From a virus, in IMG/VR virus record IMGVR_UViG_3300037076_000058, positions 1 through 23,299 of that record: 23,299 bases of DNA. The stretch is one strand, 5' to 3'. Within the stretch, counting starts at the first letter, position 1; each line of letters opens with the position of its first letter. Below, in pieces: positions 15,982 to 22,207 of the stretch. The notes beneath the pieces are model-generated. The model worked only from the letters and a program-made list of their open reading frames with translations, was not told where the DNA came from and did not search any database. The translations under genes were made by a program, and so were the position numbers.

Positions 15982-16001
15982 ATTTATAGTTTGTTAATTT
16001 A

Positions 16002-16685
16002 TTAATCCTTAGTTTTGTCTAGAGCATCATATAGCCCTTCCAAATCTAAGTTGTCAAGGTCTGGCTTTCCTCCCCGATTAGGGTCAGAAGGTTTTTCCTC
16101 AACTTTCTTAATTCGATTCAATGTAAGGTCTGTTACCTTTTTAGCAAACAATGCTTCAATATCCTGTGTTGGGTTTCGTAAGAATGTCTTTTTCAAGTCA
16201 TCCTTATGATCTGCAAAACCTTCAATCTTTTCATATTTACTGAATTCAGTATCAAACTTCGCTTCGTTATTTTTGGCTTCAAATGGTGCTAAAACTGAAG
16301 AACTCTCCTTTTTTATTACCTTTGAAAACTCCTCCAATAACTTACGAGAGTCCTTATCTTGAACTGCGTTAAGAAATTCGTCAACGTCTTTGAATTCGTG
16401 GGGCTTGTCTTCGGGGATTATTTCTTTATCCTCTACTTTCTCTATTTCTTTAGTAGAAAGTGTTTTGACTTGCTCTGCTAAATCTCTAATACGTTGCTGT
16501 GCACGTGGACTAAGTTTGGATATTTCTTCTTCACTTAATTCTGGCTCATCTTTTGTTTTATCTTCTGGAAGTTTATCTTCTTCCTTAGGTTTTTGGTCGC
16601 CCGCTACCGGAGCATCCTCTGCTCCTGCCTTAGCCAATTCGTCTTGCAACTCCTTGTATAAGTCTACGTCTTTGTTTTCACTCAT
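16002..16685 (-). CDS. Probable capsid scaffolding protein
   Basis: This 227-residue protein is highly charged and helical. An acidic N-terminus (MSENKDVDLYKELQDELAKA, then EDKLPEDKTKDEPELSEEE) is followed by coiled-coil stretches (PRAQQRIRDLAEQVKTLSTK) and a more structured middle (DVDEFLNAVQDKDSRKLLEE, FADHKDDLKKTFLRNPTQDI). The end is charged (LDNLDLEGLYDALDKTKD). This composition and its position between portal and capsid fit a scaffold protein that guides procapsid assembly and leaves the head. It has a conserved promoter-like leader at 16686-16732, so it may be made at a higher level than the upstream genes. Confidence 0.7.
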   Translation of the reverse strand: MSENKDVDLYKELQDELAKAGAEDAPVAGDQKPKEEDKLPEDKTKDEPELSEEEISKLSPRAQQRIRDLAEQVKTLSTKEIEKVEDKEIIPEDKPHEFKDVDEFLNAVQDKDSRKLLEEFSKVIKKESSSVLAPFEAKNNEAKFDTEFSKYEKIEGFADHKDDLKKTFLRNPTQDIEALFAKKVTDLTLNRIKKVEEKPSDPNRGGKPDLDNLDLEGLYDALDKTKD

Positions 16686-16732
16686 ATTTTTATACTCTTT
16701 GTGTCTATTGTTATAGCCACGTTATTTATAAA
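16686..16732 (-). promoter_or_regulatory. Promoter/leader before scaffold gene
   Basis: On the minus strand this reads AAATAAC, CTATAACAATAG (plus-strand 16705-16716), AGTATAAAA, then ATG, parallel to 14293-14340. The 12-base core and about 40 bases around it are conserved between the two sites. It lies in the 67-base gap between the 100-residue gene and the scaffold-like gene. Promoter activity is inferred. Confidence 0.55.
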
Positions 16733-16752
16733 TTAATTCTGGTTTTATTACC

Positions 16753-17055
16753 TTATGCCGGAATTATATTGTCAATCTCCTCATCTAATATCTTAGTCAG
16801 AGACTTTGTGTCCGCAACTCGGAGTAGGGCAAGAAGTGTCTGAACCTTTAAATCGTCCTTCACCATATCATTAATTCGTTGGTGAAGTTCCTCTTTTATC
16901 TTTTCTTCTAAAATCTTCCATCCAGCAGTTCGTTTCATATTGTTTATTTCACCAATTTGTTTTTCCGATGAAGCTAAACTTTCTAAGAAAGCTATTGACT
17001 CTGGGTCGTAAGATTCTTTATCTGCTATCAATTTTTGTAAATTTTGCTTTGTCAT
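16753..17055 (-). CDS. Small helical head-operon protein (100 aa), unknown
   Basis: The protein begins MTKQNLQKLIADKESYDPES and is almost entirely helical and charged (ASSEKQIGEINNMKRTAGWK, EEKIKEELHQRINDMVKDDL). The longer frame from 17067 adds only MWYN; the ATG at 17055 is preferred on the basis of the protein start. TATAAT sits directly before this ATG, too close to serve as its promoter. It lies between portal and scaffold, where small head-assembly proteins are common. The family is not recognised. Confidence 0.65.
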   Translation of the reverse strand: MTKQNLQKLIADKESYDPESIAFLESLASSEKQIGEINNMKRTAGWKILEEKIKEELHQRINDMVKDDLKVQTLLALLRVADTKSLTKILDEEIDNIIPA

Positions 17056-17085
17056 ATTATACCACACAATTAAAATTGGTAAAGA

Positions 17086-18903
17086 CTACGATGTTTTTGT
17101 GCCTTGTCCTATTGTTTTTGGAACATTTGATTGTGCACCTTTTTGAGTATCATTCAGTAAAGCTGAAGCATCTGTTGGAGCTTTTCCACCCATTGCTTTT
17201 ATAGCTTCTGTTCCATCGGGCATAGCTGGCATAGTTGTATCTGGTTTCTTTTCTTCGGTAAACCAAGACTCTAACTCATCTGGTGATATGTCAAATGTCT
17301 TTGCCACTGAACGTCTCATTGCAAGTTGTCCTAGAATCTTAGGGTCATCTTTGAATAGTGTGTATAAATCTATCTTAGCTTTTTGTTTAATAGCTTTGTT
17401 TTGTGCTGAATCTTCTGATGGGGTTGTTTTGGCTACCAACTTAACATCCTTAAAGTTTTCCTTAGTTACATTTTCCAAAGTCAAATTTTTTGCTCCGAAT
17501 ATCTTAACCTTACGAGGTTTGGTTAGTTTTGAAGATGTGATGTCTGACATTAATTGACAGACTTCTCGGAACGCTAGAGTGGCTTTCTTCTTCATTATAA
17601 CTATCTTTTGTTCTACTTCTGCGTTCAATCTAGCTTGTTGTGTAACACTTAATTTACCTTTTGATGGTGAAACGTTTGGAGCTAATCCGGAAGCGGAGTC
17701 TGCAAATCCTTTTACAGTGCTTGACATAGCACCTCCTTGTGATATTTCTGGGATATTCTTTGTCCAAACTTTATCTCCAACCTTTTCACCCGGAGCACAT
17801 TGAATTGATGTTACTCCGTTTGGTCTTGGGACGATTGAAGATTGTTTTAGTCCAGATGAAGAAGCTACGAACATTTCTCCGAAGTTTCTGTAAGTGTTGT
17901 TGTCGATTGATTGGTTTGTTATAACGTTGATTGCTAGGTTTGGGTCTCGGTAAATATCTGCGATTGATGGAGCAAGCATAGCAATACCTCTGGAGAATAT
18001 TCCCCACCATACGAAAGTTGGTCTCTTAACTCCATACTCTTTCATTGATTTATTTTTCAATAAATAAAGGTCGTTGGCTACTAGAAGTTCTGTCAACTCT
18101 CCCTTAATATAGGTTTGCCACTTTGTGAGTTCGGCTACCTTAGAACCCATTTGCGTTGTGTTTGAAAGTCCCATATTTGCAAGGCGAATATTCTTTGCTG
18201 ATGCTTCATTGGAATTACTTTGTTCAGTTTCGTTAGGAACTTTGTTGTTCTTTAATTTATATATTTCCTCCATATCGTATCCCATTTCTTCCGCTTCGTC
18301 CTCCAACTCGTCCATTGTTTTGTATATAAATTGTCTTCCACAGTAAAGAGTTGTCTTAGCTTTCTTTGCTATTGGGCTTCGTAGGAACGCCAAAGTATCA
18401 ACAAGTTCTACGGAGTTCTTGTCGTTGCCGGGTATAATTTCATAAACAGTTTCTCCATATATTCCACATTCTATCTTAGAATCTTCCCAAGTTATTTCAA
18501 AATCTGAATCATCCAAGTCTTCCTTAACAACGTGCTCCATAATATCCGAAGCGTTCTCATCTCCTTCTGGTATAGTATCAAATTTAAGATCTGGAACAGT
18601 TCCTATTTTAGAGCTTGCGTTCTGCACACCTTCGAATACTATTGGTAAGTGAAGGTTAGATCTGGTCATTAAAGTTCGTTGTGTAACACCGTTGTAGAGT
18701 TCTTCGTTCTTTAACCAATTTTGTATTTTAGTTTGTCTTACTTTAATAGCGTAATCTTTTTCAATGAGATATTGCTTTAAGATTTTTCTTTTACTTGGAA
18801 TAACGTTAGCATATTGTGGAACTTCCTTTCCATCTCTAGGTGCTTCCGTCTCTGGATTTACATTTTCCTTATCCTTCAAATTTTCCTTAGTTTTCTTTGC
18901 CAT
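17086..18903 (-). CDS. Portal protein
   Basis: This 605-residue protein has the size and layout of a podoviral portal. A charged N-terminal tail (about 1-45) precedes the body, with QNWLKNEELYNGVTQRTLMT and LPIVFEGVQNASSKIGTVPD near the start, an acidic segment EDLDDSDFEITWEDSKIECG, and the wing region around VWWGIFSRGIAMLAPSIADI followed by INVITNQSIDNNTYRNFGEM. The C-terminal part is Pro/Gly-rich and flexible. It would form the twelve-subunit ring through which DNA enters the head. It follows TerL and precedes scaffold and capsid, the usual order. It has its own strong promoter at 18914-18941, giving an mRNA with almost no leader. Confidence 0.8.
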   Translation of the reverse strand: MAKKTKENLKDKENVNPETEAPRDGKEVPQYANVIPSKRKILKQYLIEKDYAIKVRQTKIQNWLKNEELYNGVTQRTLMTRSNLHLPIVFEGVQNASSKIGTVPDLKFDTIPEGDENASDIMEHVVKEDLDDSDFEITWEDSKIECGIYGETVYEIIPGNDKNSVELVDTLAFLRSPIAKKAKTTLYCGRQFIYKTMDELEDEAEEMGYDMEEIYKLKNNKVPNETEQSNSNEASAKNIRLANMGLSNTTQMGSKVAELTKWQTYIKGELTELLVANDLYLLKNKSMKEYGVKRPTFVWWGIFSRGIAMLAPSIADIYRDPNLAINVITNQSIDNNTYRNFGEMFVASSSGLKQSSIVPRPNGVTSIQCAPGEKVGDKVWTKNIPEISQGGAMSSTVKGFADSASGLAPNVSPSKGKLSVTQQARLNAEVEQKIVIMKKKATLAFREVCQLMSDITSSKLTKPRKVKIFGAKNLTLENVTKENFKDVKLVAKTTPSEDSAQNKAIKQKAKIDLYTLFKDDPKILGQLAMRRSVAKTFDISPDELESWFTEEKKPDTTMPAMPDGTEAIKAMGGKAPTDASALLNDTQKGAQSNVPKTIGQGTKTS

Positions 18904-18913
18904 ATATTCGAGT

Positions 18914-18941
18914 ATTATAACACACTTTTAAAATTCGTCTA
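18914..18941 (-). promoter_or_regulatory. Promoter before portal gene
   Basis: The minus strand reads TAGACG, a 16-base spacer, then TATAAT within GTGTTATAAT, ending 10 bases before the portal ATG. It is identical at 24 of 28 positions to 8854-8881. It lies in the 45-base gap after the TerL stop. Confidence 0.7.
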
Positions 18942-18948
18942 GGATTGA

Positions 18949-20280
18949 TTACTTTAAATATCCTGTCTTATCGTCTATTGACATATCTGATAACATCTGG
19001 TCTACTACTTGTTGATAAAAATTAGGAACTGGTAAAGGATTTTCTGGAATGTTCCAACAAGCCAGAGCTAGAGACATAACGCAATCATCGTGGAGTGCAT
19101 CATCACATCTTGCTCCAATCTTTCCGGAGTCTGAAATATCATACTCAAAAGATTTCAACTCTGCGATTAGGATAGGGTCATTGGGTATCTTTATCTTTTG
19201 TTGCTGAATTAAGAGTTGAAGGTGGGTCAACAAGTCCATTCTTTTACTCTGTGTGAACGTATAACGTTCAAGGTTGGGAATATCCTTAGAAAGGTCATCC
19301 GAGATAGGATCTCCTATTCCTGTGCTATCTATGGTCATATTTGGTCTATTAAATCGAGAATAGGAGGATATGATACGAGCTTTTTGTAGATTATAGTCGA
19401 TTTGGTTGAATCTTTCCTGTTTTCCTACTCTAAAGGTGTTTAAATCAATCGTAGTGATGACGGTGTAGTCCTTGCTCTTTCCTAAGTCAGTTCCTTGTTT
19501 ATATTCGTGGTTTGGTTCTGGTTGTTCAAAGGGGTTGGAGTCTATAACCTTTTCAATACCTCTGAAGAATTGTGAAGCTCCATCTATAAACTTACAGTAA
19601 TACTCCTGTTGGAATAGGTCGTCCGGCATTTGTTTTCTTTCTTCGTCCAGACTTTCTTGGGTGATTACGTGAGTATCATCTACGGTCAACACTTGTGCGA
19701 ACCATTTAGGATTCTCCTTTGCCATTTGTAGAAGATCAAAGGCGTGGTTTGTTCCTCTGGGGGTGAATACGAAAATAGCCCATCCTCCGTTTTCTGCGAG
19801 AATAGGTCTAATATAGTCCCACGCTTCTTTATGTTGTAGGGAGAACTCGGTGAATACACATCCAAAAGGGTTAGATCCCATTACAGAGTTAATATCATCA
19901 GTTCCAACGATTTGAATATAAGAGCCATTTGTTAGCTCTATCTTCATTTCGTTTTCGTTCTTAGCTTTGATTATACTTTTTGGTATATGATCTAGAAACT
20001 TAAATCCATCACGGTCAATGTTATCCCAAATAATTTTCTTACCCTGTTTATAGGTTGGGGCGAAGTAGAAGTAGGGAGCTTTCTTCTGAAACATCTTTTT
20101 AGGGATATTAGCAAATACCGTCTTGTCTTTACCAGAACGTCTGTGCCACACTAAAATAAATCTTTTAAGTCCAGAGTCCCACGCTTCCAGAAAAGGGAGC
20201 TGATAGTCTCTTGGGATAAAGTTAAAAGGTAATGTAACCTTGTCGGTGTTTACTTTTTGATTTTCCAAATGGTCTGACAT
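18949..20280 (-). CDS. Terminase large subunit
   Basis: This 443-residue protein is the DNA-packaging motor. The ATPase domain has a Q-like RDYQLPF (24-30), Walker A RRSGKDKT (47-54), and a Walker B-like GCVFTEF with catalytic Glu 145 (Thr in place of the usual Asp). Motif III-like AIFVFTPRGTNHAFD follows. The nuclease domain has acidic residues in QGTDLGKSKDYTVITTIDL, MTIDSTGIGDPISDDL and a final HDDCVMSLALACW (from His 397). It cuts concatemeric DNA and pumps it through the portal. It is separated from TerS by an unusual 215-base gap. It starts with ATG at 20280 and ends with TAA. Confidence 0.92.
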   Translation of the reverse strand: MSDHLENQKVNTDKVTLPFNFIPRDYQLPFLEAWDSGLKRFILVWHRRSGKDKTVFANIPKKMFQKKAPYFYFAPTYKQGKKIIWDNIDRDGFKFLDHIPKSIIKAKNENEMKIELTNGSYIQIVGTDDINSVMGSNPFGCVFTEFSLQHKEAWDYIRPILAENGGWAIFVFTPRGTNHAFDLLQMAKENPKWFAQVLTVDDTHVITQESLDEERKQMPDDLFQQEYYCKFIDGASQFFRGIEKVIDSNPFEQPEPNHEYKQGTDLGKSKDYTVITTIDLNTFRVGKQERFNQIDYNLQKARIISSYSRFNRPNMTIDSTGIGDPISDDLSKDIPNLERYTFTQSKRMDLLTHLQLLIQQQKIKIPNDPILIAELKSFEYDISDSGKIGARCDDALHDDCVMSLALACWNIPENPLPVPNFYQQVVDQMLSDMSIDDKTGYLK

Positions 20281-20495
20281 TTTCTATTTTTTTATTTGCC
20301 TTATAGGGGTAGATTGTGGTAGGGGGTAGAATCACGCTTCTATGTTTTTTTCTATGAACAAAAAGGGGTGTATCGTCAAGACCTCTTGACAACACCAACC
20401 ACCTGTGTCCTGCTCCACAACAACTGCTACCACCTGTCAAGCACACACTGGACACAACAAGTCAAGCCCTGCCTGTGCTGTGGCTCTGCTCTGTG
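20281..20495 (-). other. TerS-TerL intergenic repeat region, candidate packaging site
   Basis: This 215-base stretch has no convincing gene (the frame at 20222-20455 starts with TTG and looks random). It is more GC-rich than its surroundings. It contains a perfect inverted repeat GTCAAGA-CC-TCTTGAC (20375-20390), further GTCAAG copies at 20436 and 20461, the direct repeat ACCACCTGT (20398-20406 and 20429-20437), a TGTGTCC/GGACACA pair, and TAGGGGTAGA/TAGGGGGTAGA (20304-20313, 20320-20330). Terminase recognition sites often lie in or beside terS, so this could be pac or cos. Confidence 0.45.
20375..20390. repeat. Perfect inverted repeat GTCAAGA-CC-TCTTGAC
   Basis: Two 7-base arms (20375-20381 and 20384-20390) are separated by two bases. 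The form suits a site for a two-fold symmetric protein such as a repressor or terminase subunit. Single GTCAAG copies recur at 20436-20441 and 20461-20466. Confidence 0.75.
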
Positions 20496-20936
20496 CTATG
20501 CTCCCGGCTCTGTTGGCTTTGGCTTGGCATAACTTATAAGTTCAACAGTTATCGCCTTGCCGTCTGATGTCATATCCAGTTTGTCGCCATATTTCTTGGG
20601 TTTCATCTTGGACATTATCCACTTCCGGGTGTCCACTTGTAGCCGGACGGCTTGCCCTAGTGCTGAAGACTTTTTCTCTGCTCCGCCTTTGATTACGGCT
20701 ATTGCTCCATCACTTAAAAACAGGATATCTTCGGACATTGCATCTGTTGATTCTTCTTTGGCTCGTGCGTATTGGTCGCAGAATTGCTTGTTAATTCGTA
20801 ACCATCTGAACACTGTCGCTTTGTCTGGCATCCCTTCCTGTAAACAAATAGTTCTTAGACTTATGCCTTCCGCTAGTTGTGAACAAATATTCTCTGCTAG
20901 TTCCTCTGTGTATATTGTTGGTCTTCCTGCTGTCAT
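20496..20936 (-). CDS. Terminase small subunit, Sf6-like
   Basis: This 146-residue protein begins MTAGRPTIYTEELAENICSQ, followed by a helix-turn-helix stretch LAEGISLRTICLQEGMPDKA and TVFRWLRINKQFCDQYARAK, the typical N-terminal DNA-binding part of Sf6-type small terminases. A helical oligomerisation region follows, with VRLQVDTRKWIMSKMKPKKY (about 95-115) and a short C-terminal tail that could contact TerL. It binds the packaging site and delivers DNA to TerL. Its ATG follows the stop of the 22-residue membrane peptide by one base. Confidence 0.88.
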   Translation of the reverse strand: MTAGRPTIYTEELAENICSQLAEGISLRTICLQEGMPDKATVFRWLRINKQFCDQYARAKEESTDAMSEDILFLSDGAIAVIKGGAEKKSSALGQAVRLQVDTRKWIMSKMKPKKYGDKLDMTSDGKAITVELISYAKPKPTEPGA

Positions 20937-20937
20937 T

Positions 20938-21006
20938 TTATTTGTGTTGTCTCCATAGTGCTATAATAAGTATTATGAAGATTATTCCTGCTATTATATT
21001 AATCAC
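20938..21006 (-). CDS. Tiny single-membrane-span peptide (22 aa)
   Basis: A 22-codon frame begins with GTG at 21006-21004, overlapping the TGA of the previous gene (GTGA), and ends with TAA one base before the TerS ATG. GGGAAG lies just before the start. The peptide is one hydrophobic helix, mostly Ile/Leu/Ala (INIIAGIIFIILIIALW), with a basic end. Both junctions follow the compact pattern of this operon, which argues for translation, but the size leaves room for chance. Function unknown; a small membrane or holin-like peptide is possible. Confidence 0.4.
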   Translation of the reverse strand: MINIIAGIIFIILIIALWRQHK

Positions 21007-21182
21007 TGCTTCCCGGTTATTTTGTGTAAATTACTCTTGATGCTTTGTCTGGTCTTCTTTCGGGGCAATTTCTTACCTTTGGATACTTTGTCGTATTCTT
21101 TCACCATCTTTGGTGTGATTCCTTTCTTCTTTGCTGTCTTTGTATGAAAAAACTTTCTTTGTGCTTCTGATTTATACGGCAT
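21003..21182 (-). CDS. Small basic phage protein (MPYKSxAQxxFF type, 59 aa)
   Basis: This 59-residue protein begins MPYKSEAQRKFFHTKTAKKK and continues GITPKMVKEYDKVSKGKKLP, ending basic. The 'MPYKSxAQRxFFH...EYDxxSKGKKLP' pattern is common in small conserved phage proteins, usually annotated hypothetical. The high Lys content suggests nucleic-acid contact. It overlaps the end of the Cys-rich gene by 11 bases and ends with TGA. It usually lies near terminase genes, as here. Molecular role unknown. Confidence 0.75.
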   Translation of the reverse strand: MPYKSEAQRKFFHTKTAKKKGITPKMVKEYDKVSKGKKLPRKKTRQSIKSNLHKITGKQ

Positions 21183-21387
21183 CTTGTGTTTTCTTTGCTC
21201 TTATAATATGAGCATCATACCCGCAATGTCCCGGCTCTCCTCTTTTGATCTTTTGTGCTGTTGTTGGACACGTTCCATCTTCGATGGGACATATTCTAGC
21301 TTTAACAGTTGGGATGTTTAAATGCTCCGGACATCTTCCGCCTTCTTCTAGCTTATTACATTCTGGGCAAGGTGTGTTTTGTGTCAT
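21172..21387 (-). CDS. Small Cys-rich zinc-ribbon-like protein (71 aa)
   Basis: This 71-residue protein has clustered Cys and His: CPEC near the N-terminus, GGRCPEHL, ARICPIEDGTCP and GHCGYDAH. Two metal sites are plausible, suggesting a zinc-binding or rubredoxin-like fold. Its ATG overlaps the TGA stop of the metallopeptidase-like gene as ATGA, and its end overlaps the 59-residue basic gene. No family is recognised. In an operon leading to packaging genes it may be a regulatory or DNA-binding factor. Confidence 0.65.
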   Translation of the reverse strand: MTQNTPCPECNKLEEGGRCPEHLNIPTVKARICPIEDGTCPTTAQKIKRGEPGHCGYDAHIIRAKKTQDAV

Positions 21388-21761
21388 ATCTTTAAAATAT
21401 TAAATGCTTCTTGTTTACTTATAATGTTGCCATACAATGCTCCGCTTAACGTTTCACTAGCCCATATTCTGCAATCGTGTCTTTTATTTCTATCTTTGAT
21501 GCTTCTTAGTTGATTCTTGTATGCTTCTACTTCGAAGTCTATTCTCTTTTGTGGTTCTTCTATAAACTCCCTAACCCATTCTTTTACCCCGATCTTGACT
21601 TGTTGCTTTAAGTGTGTTGATTCGTGAACCAATAGATCCGGTGTTAGTTTGTTGTTTGTGTATATATGGGGATATAGTGTAAAAATTGTATCATCTGTAA
21701 TAGCAAAATGCTTTTTGTATTCTTCCATAAGCGGGAATTCTGCCTGTGGTCTGATGGACAT
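21384..21761 (-). CDS. Putative zinc metallopeptidase-like protein (HESTH)
   Basis: This 125-residue protein contains LLVHESTHLKQQ at about residues 44-55, an HExxH zinc-binding and catalytic motif. A possible third ligand Glu lies in DFEVEAYKNQL about 35 residues later, as in gluzincin-like folds. Small phage proteins with such a motif are common but poorly studied; they may process virion proteins or have lost activity. The open frame extends to 21815, but ATG at 21761 is chosen because it lies 7 bases after a perfect extended -10 box TGGTATAAT, giving a probably leaderless mRNA, and the extension looks non-conserved. It is the first gene of the leftward operon. Confidence 0.7.
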   Translation of the reverse strand: MSIRPQAEFPLMEEYKKHFAITDDTIFTLYPHIYTNNKLTPDLLVHESTHLKQQVKIGVKEWVREFIEEPQKRIDFEVEAYKNQLRSIKDRNKRHDCRIWASETLSGALYGNIISKQEAFNILKI

Positions 21762-21768
21762 ATGCCCT

Positions 21769-21795
21769 ATTATACCATACAAATAAAATTGAGAA
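21769..21795 (-). promoter_or_regulatory. Leftward promoter for the late operon
   Basis: The minus strand has an extended -10 TGGTATAAT (21777-21769) and a weak -35-like TTCTCA (21795-21790) with a 15-base spacer. The start codon lies 7 bases beyond TATAAT, so transcription would begin at or next to ATG. The strong extended -10 may make up for the weak -35. Confidence 0.6.
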
Positions 21796-21796
21796 G

Positions 21797-21805
21797 TTAT
21801 CCACA
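21797..21805 (+). promoter_or_regulatory. Perfect DnaA-box sequence TTATCCACA
   Basis: TTATCCACA matches the strongest bacterial DnaA site and lies in the divergent control region, just before a TTGACA box. It could help start replication or regulate the promoters. Only one copy is present here; two other exact copies, at 1520-1528 and 6298-6306, are inside genes. Confidence 0.4.
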
Positions 21806-21808
21806 TAC

Positions 21809-21836
21809 TTGACAAATAGAAATTGGTATGTATTAT
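21809..21836 (+). promoter_or_regulatory. Rightward sigma70-type promoter
   Basis: Consensus TTGACA (21809-21814), a 16-base spacer, then TATTAT (21831-21836). It would drive the rightward small-gene module starting at 22011, leaving a leader of about 170 bases. Confidence 0.65.
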
Positions 21837-21891
21837 GCTATTTTTAAGCTATATACTATATGGATAGTTTACTACACCATTTTATACCAAA

Positions 21892-21919
21892 TTGTCAAAT
21901 GGCTTGCAGGATTTAATAG
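21892..21919 (+). promoter_or_regulatory. Second possible rightward promoter
   Basis: TTGTCA (21892-21897), a 16-base spacer and TAATAG (21914-21919) lie closer to the first rightward gene. It is weaker than the upstream promoter and could give a shorter leader beginning near 21926. Confidence 0.4.
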
Positions 21920-21947
21920 GTATGATATTCTGTATATGTAGCTAGGC

Positions 21948-21978
21948 AAGAGCCGATGATCTCGCAAGATCAAGAGCC
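21948..21978 (+). other. Leader hairpin flanked by AAGAGCC repeats
   Basis: The leader of the first rightward gene has a 6-bp hairpin TGATCT-CGCA-AGATCA (21957-21972) overlapped and flanked by two AAGAGCC copies (21948-21954, 21972-21978). An AACGCC box follows at 21991-21996, as in the leaders of two downstream genes. Confidence 0.5.
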
Positions 21979-22010
21979 ATTAAAAAATAAAACGCCACTA
22001 CAAAAATATT

Positions 22011-22154
22011 ATGAATGAAGTCGAGAAAATGTTTGAAGAAAAAGACAAGGAAAGGGTCGAAGCAATAAAAAAGATTAAGAATAGTAAAATGGCAGAATGG
22101 GAAAAAAAGATGGCATTAAGAGCAGTAAAAAGTAGCACGTTCGGTTGGTTGTAA
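22011..22154 (+). CDS. Small charged helical protein (47 aa), unknown
   Basis: This short gene has ATG at 22011 and TAA at 22152-22154. The product begins MNEVEKMFEEKDKERVEAIK and is a single Lys/Glu-rich helix, ending with a hydrophobic Phe-Gly-Trp-Leu tail. The start is preceded by an A/T-rich stretch without Shine-Dalgarno and by an AACGCC box 14 bases upstream. It is the first gene after the rightward promoters, in a position typical of early phage regulators, but no motif shows a function. Confidence 0.6.
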   Translation: MNEVEKMFEEKDKERVEAIKKIKNSKMAEWEKKMALRAVKSSTFGWL

Positions 22155-22167
22155 TTTATAAAGTTTC

Positions 22168-22207
22168 TAACGCCTAGCCGGGAGGCATTGTGTCCCGGTA
22201 TAATACA
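22168..22207 (+). ncRNA. Structured leader: TAACGCC box plus covarying hairpin, copy 1
   Basis: TAACGCC (22168-22174) is followed by a perfect 6-bp stem CCGGGA (22178-22183) / TCCCGG (22193-22198) around the 9-base loop GGCATTGTG, then an A/T-rich spacer and the ATG at 22208. The loop and box match copy 2 at 22651-22688, but the stem differs at most positions with pairing kept, which points to RNA structure. The GCC in the box can pair with GGC in the loop (pseudoknot). Likely a cis-regulatory RNA; the ligand or protein is unknown. Confidence 0.65.

Noticed and set aside
17056-17063. TATAAT directly before the ATG at 17055 as promoter of that gene
   Set aside because: Too close to the start codon; transcription would begin inside the gene, so it is likely chance in AT-rich DNA.
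20222-20455. 77-residue frame overlapping the TerL start
   Set aside because: It starts with TTG, overlaps TerL by 59 bases, has no family-like pattern, and covers the repeat-rich gap.
21003-21387. Recoded TGA (Gly or Trp) as in some candidate phyla or their phages
   Set aside because: ATGA overlaps and in-place TGA stops at 21384, 21003 and 9343 fit normal termination.
21762-21815. N-terminal extension of the metallopeptidase-like gene to 21815
   Set aside because: The extension covers the -10 promoter box and has no conserved look.
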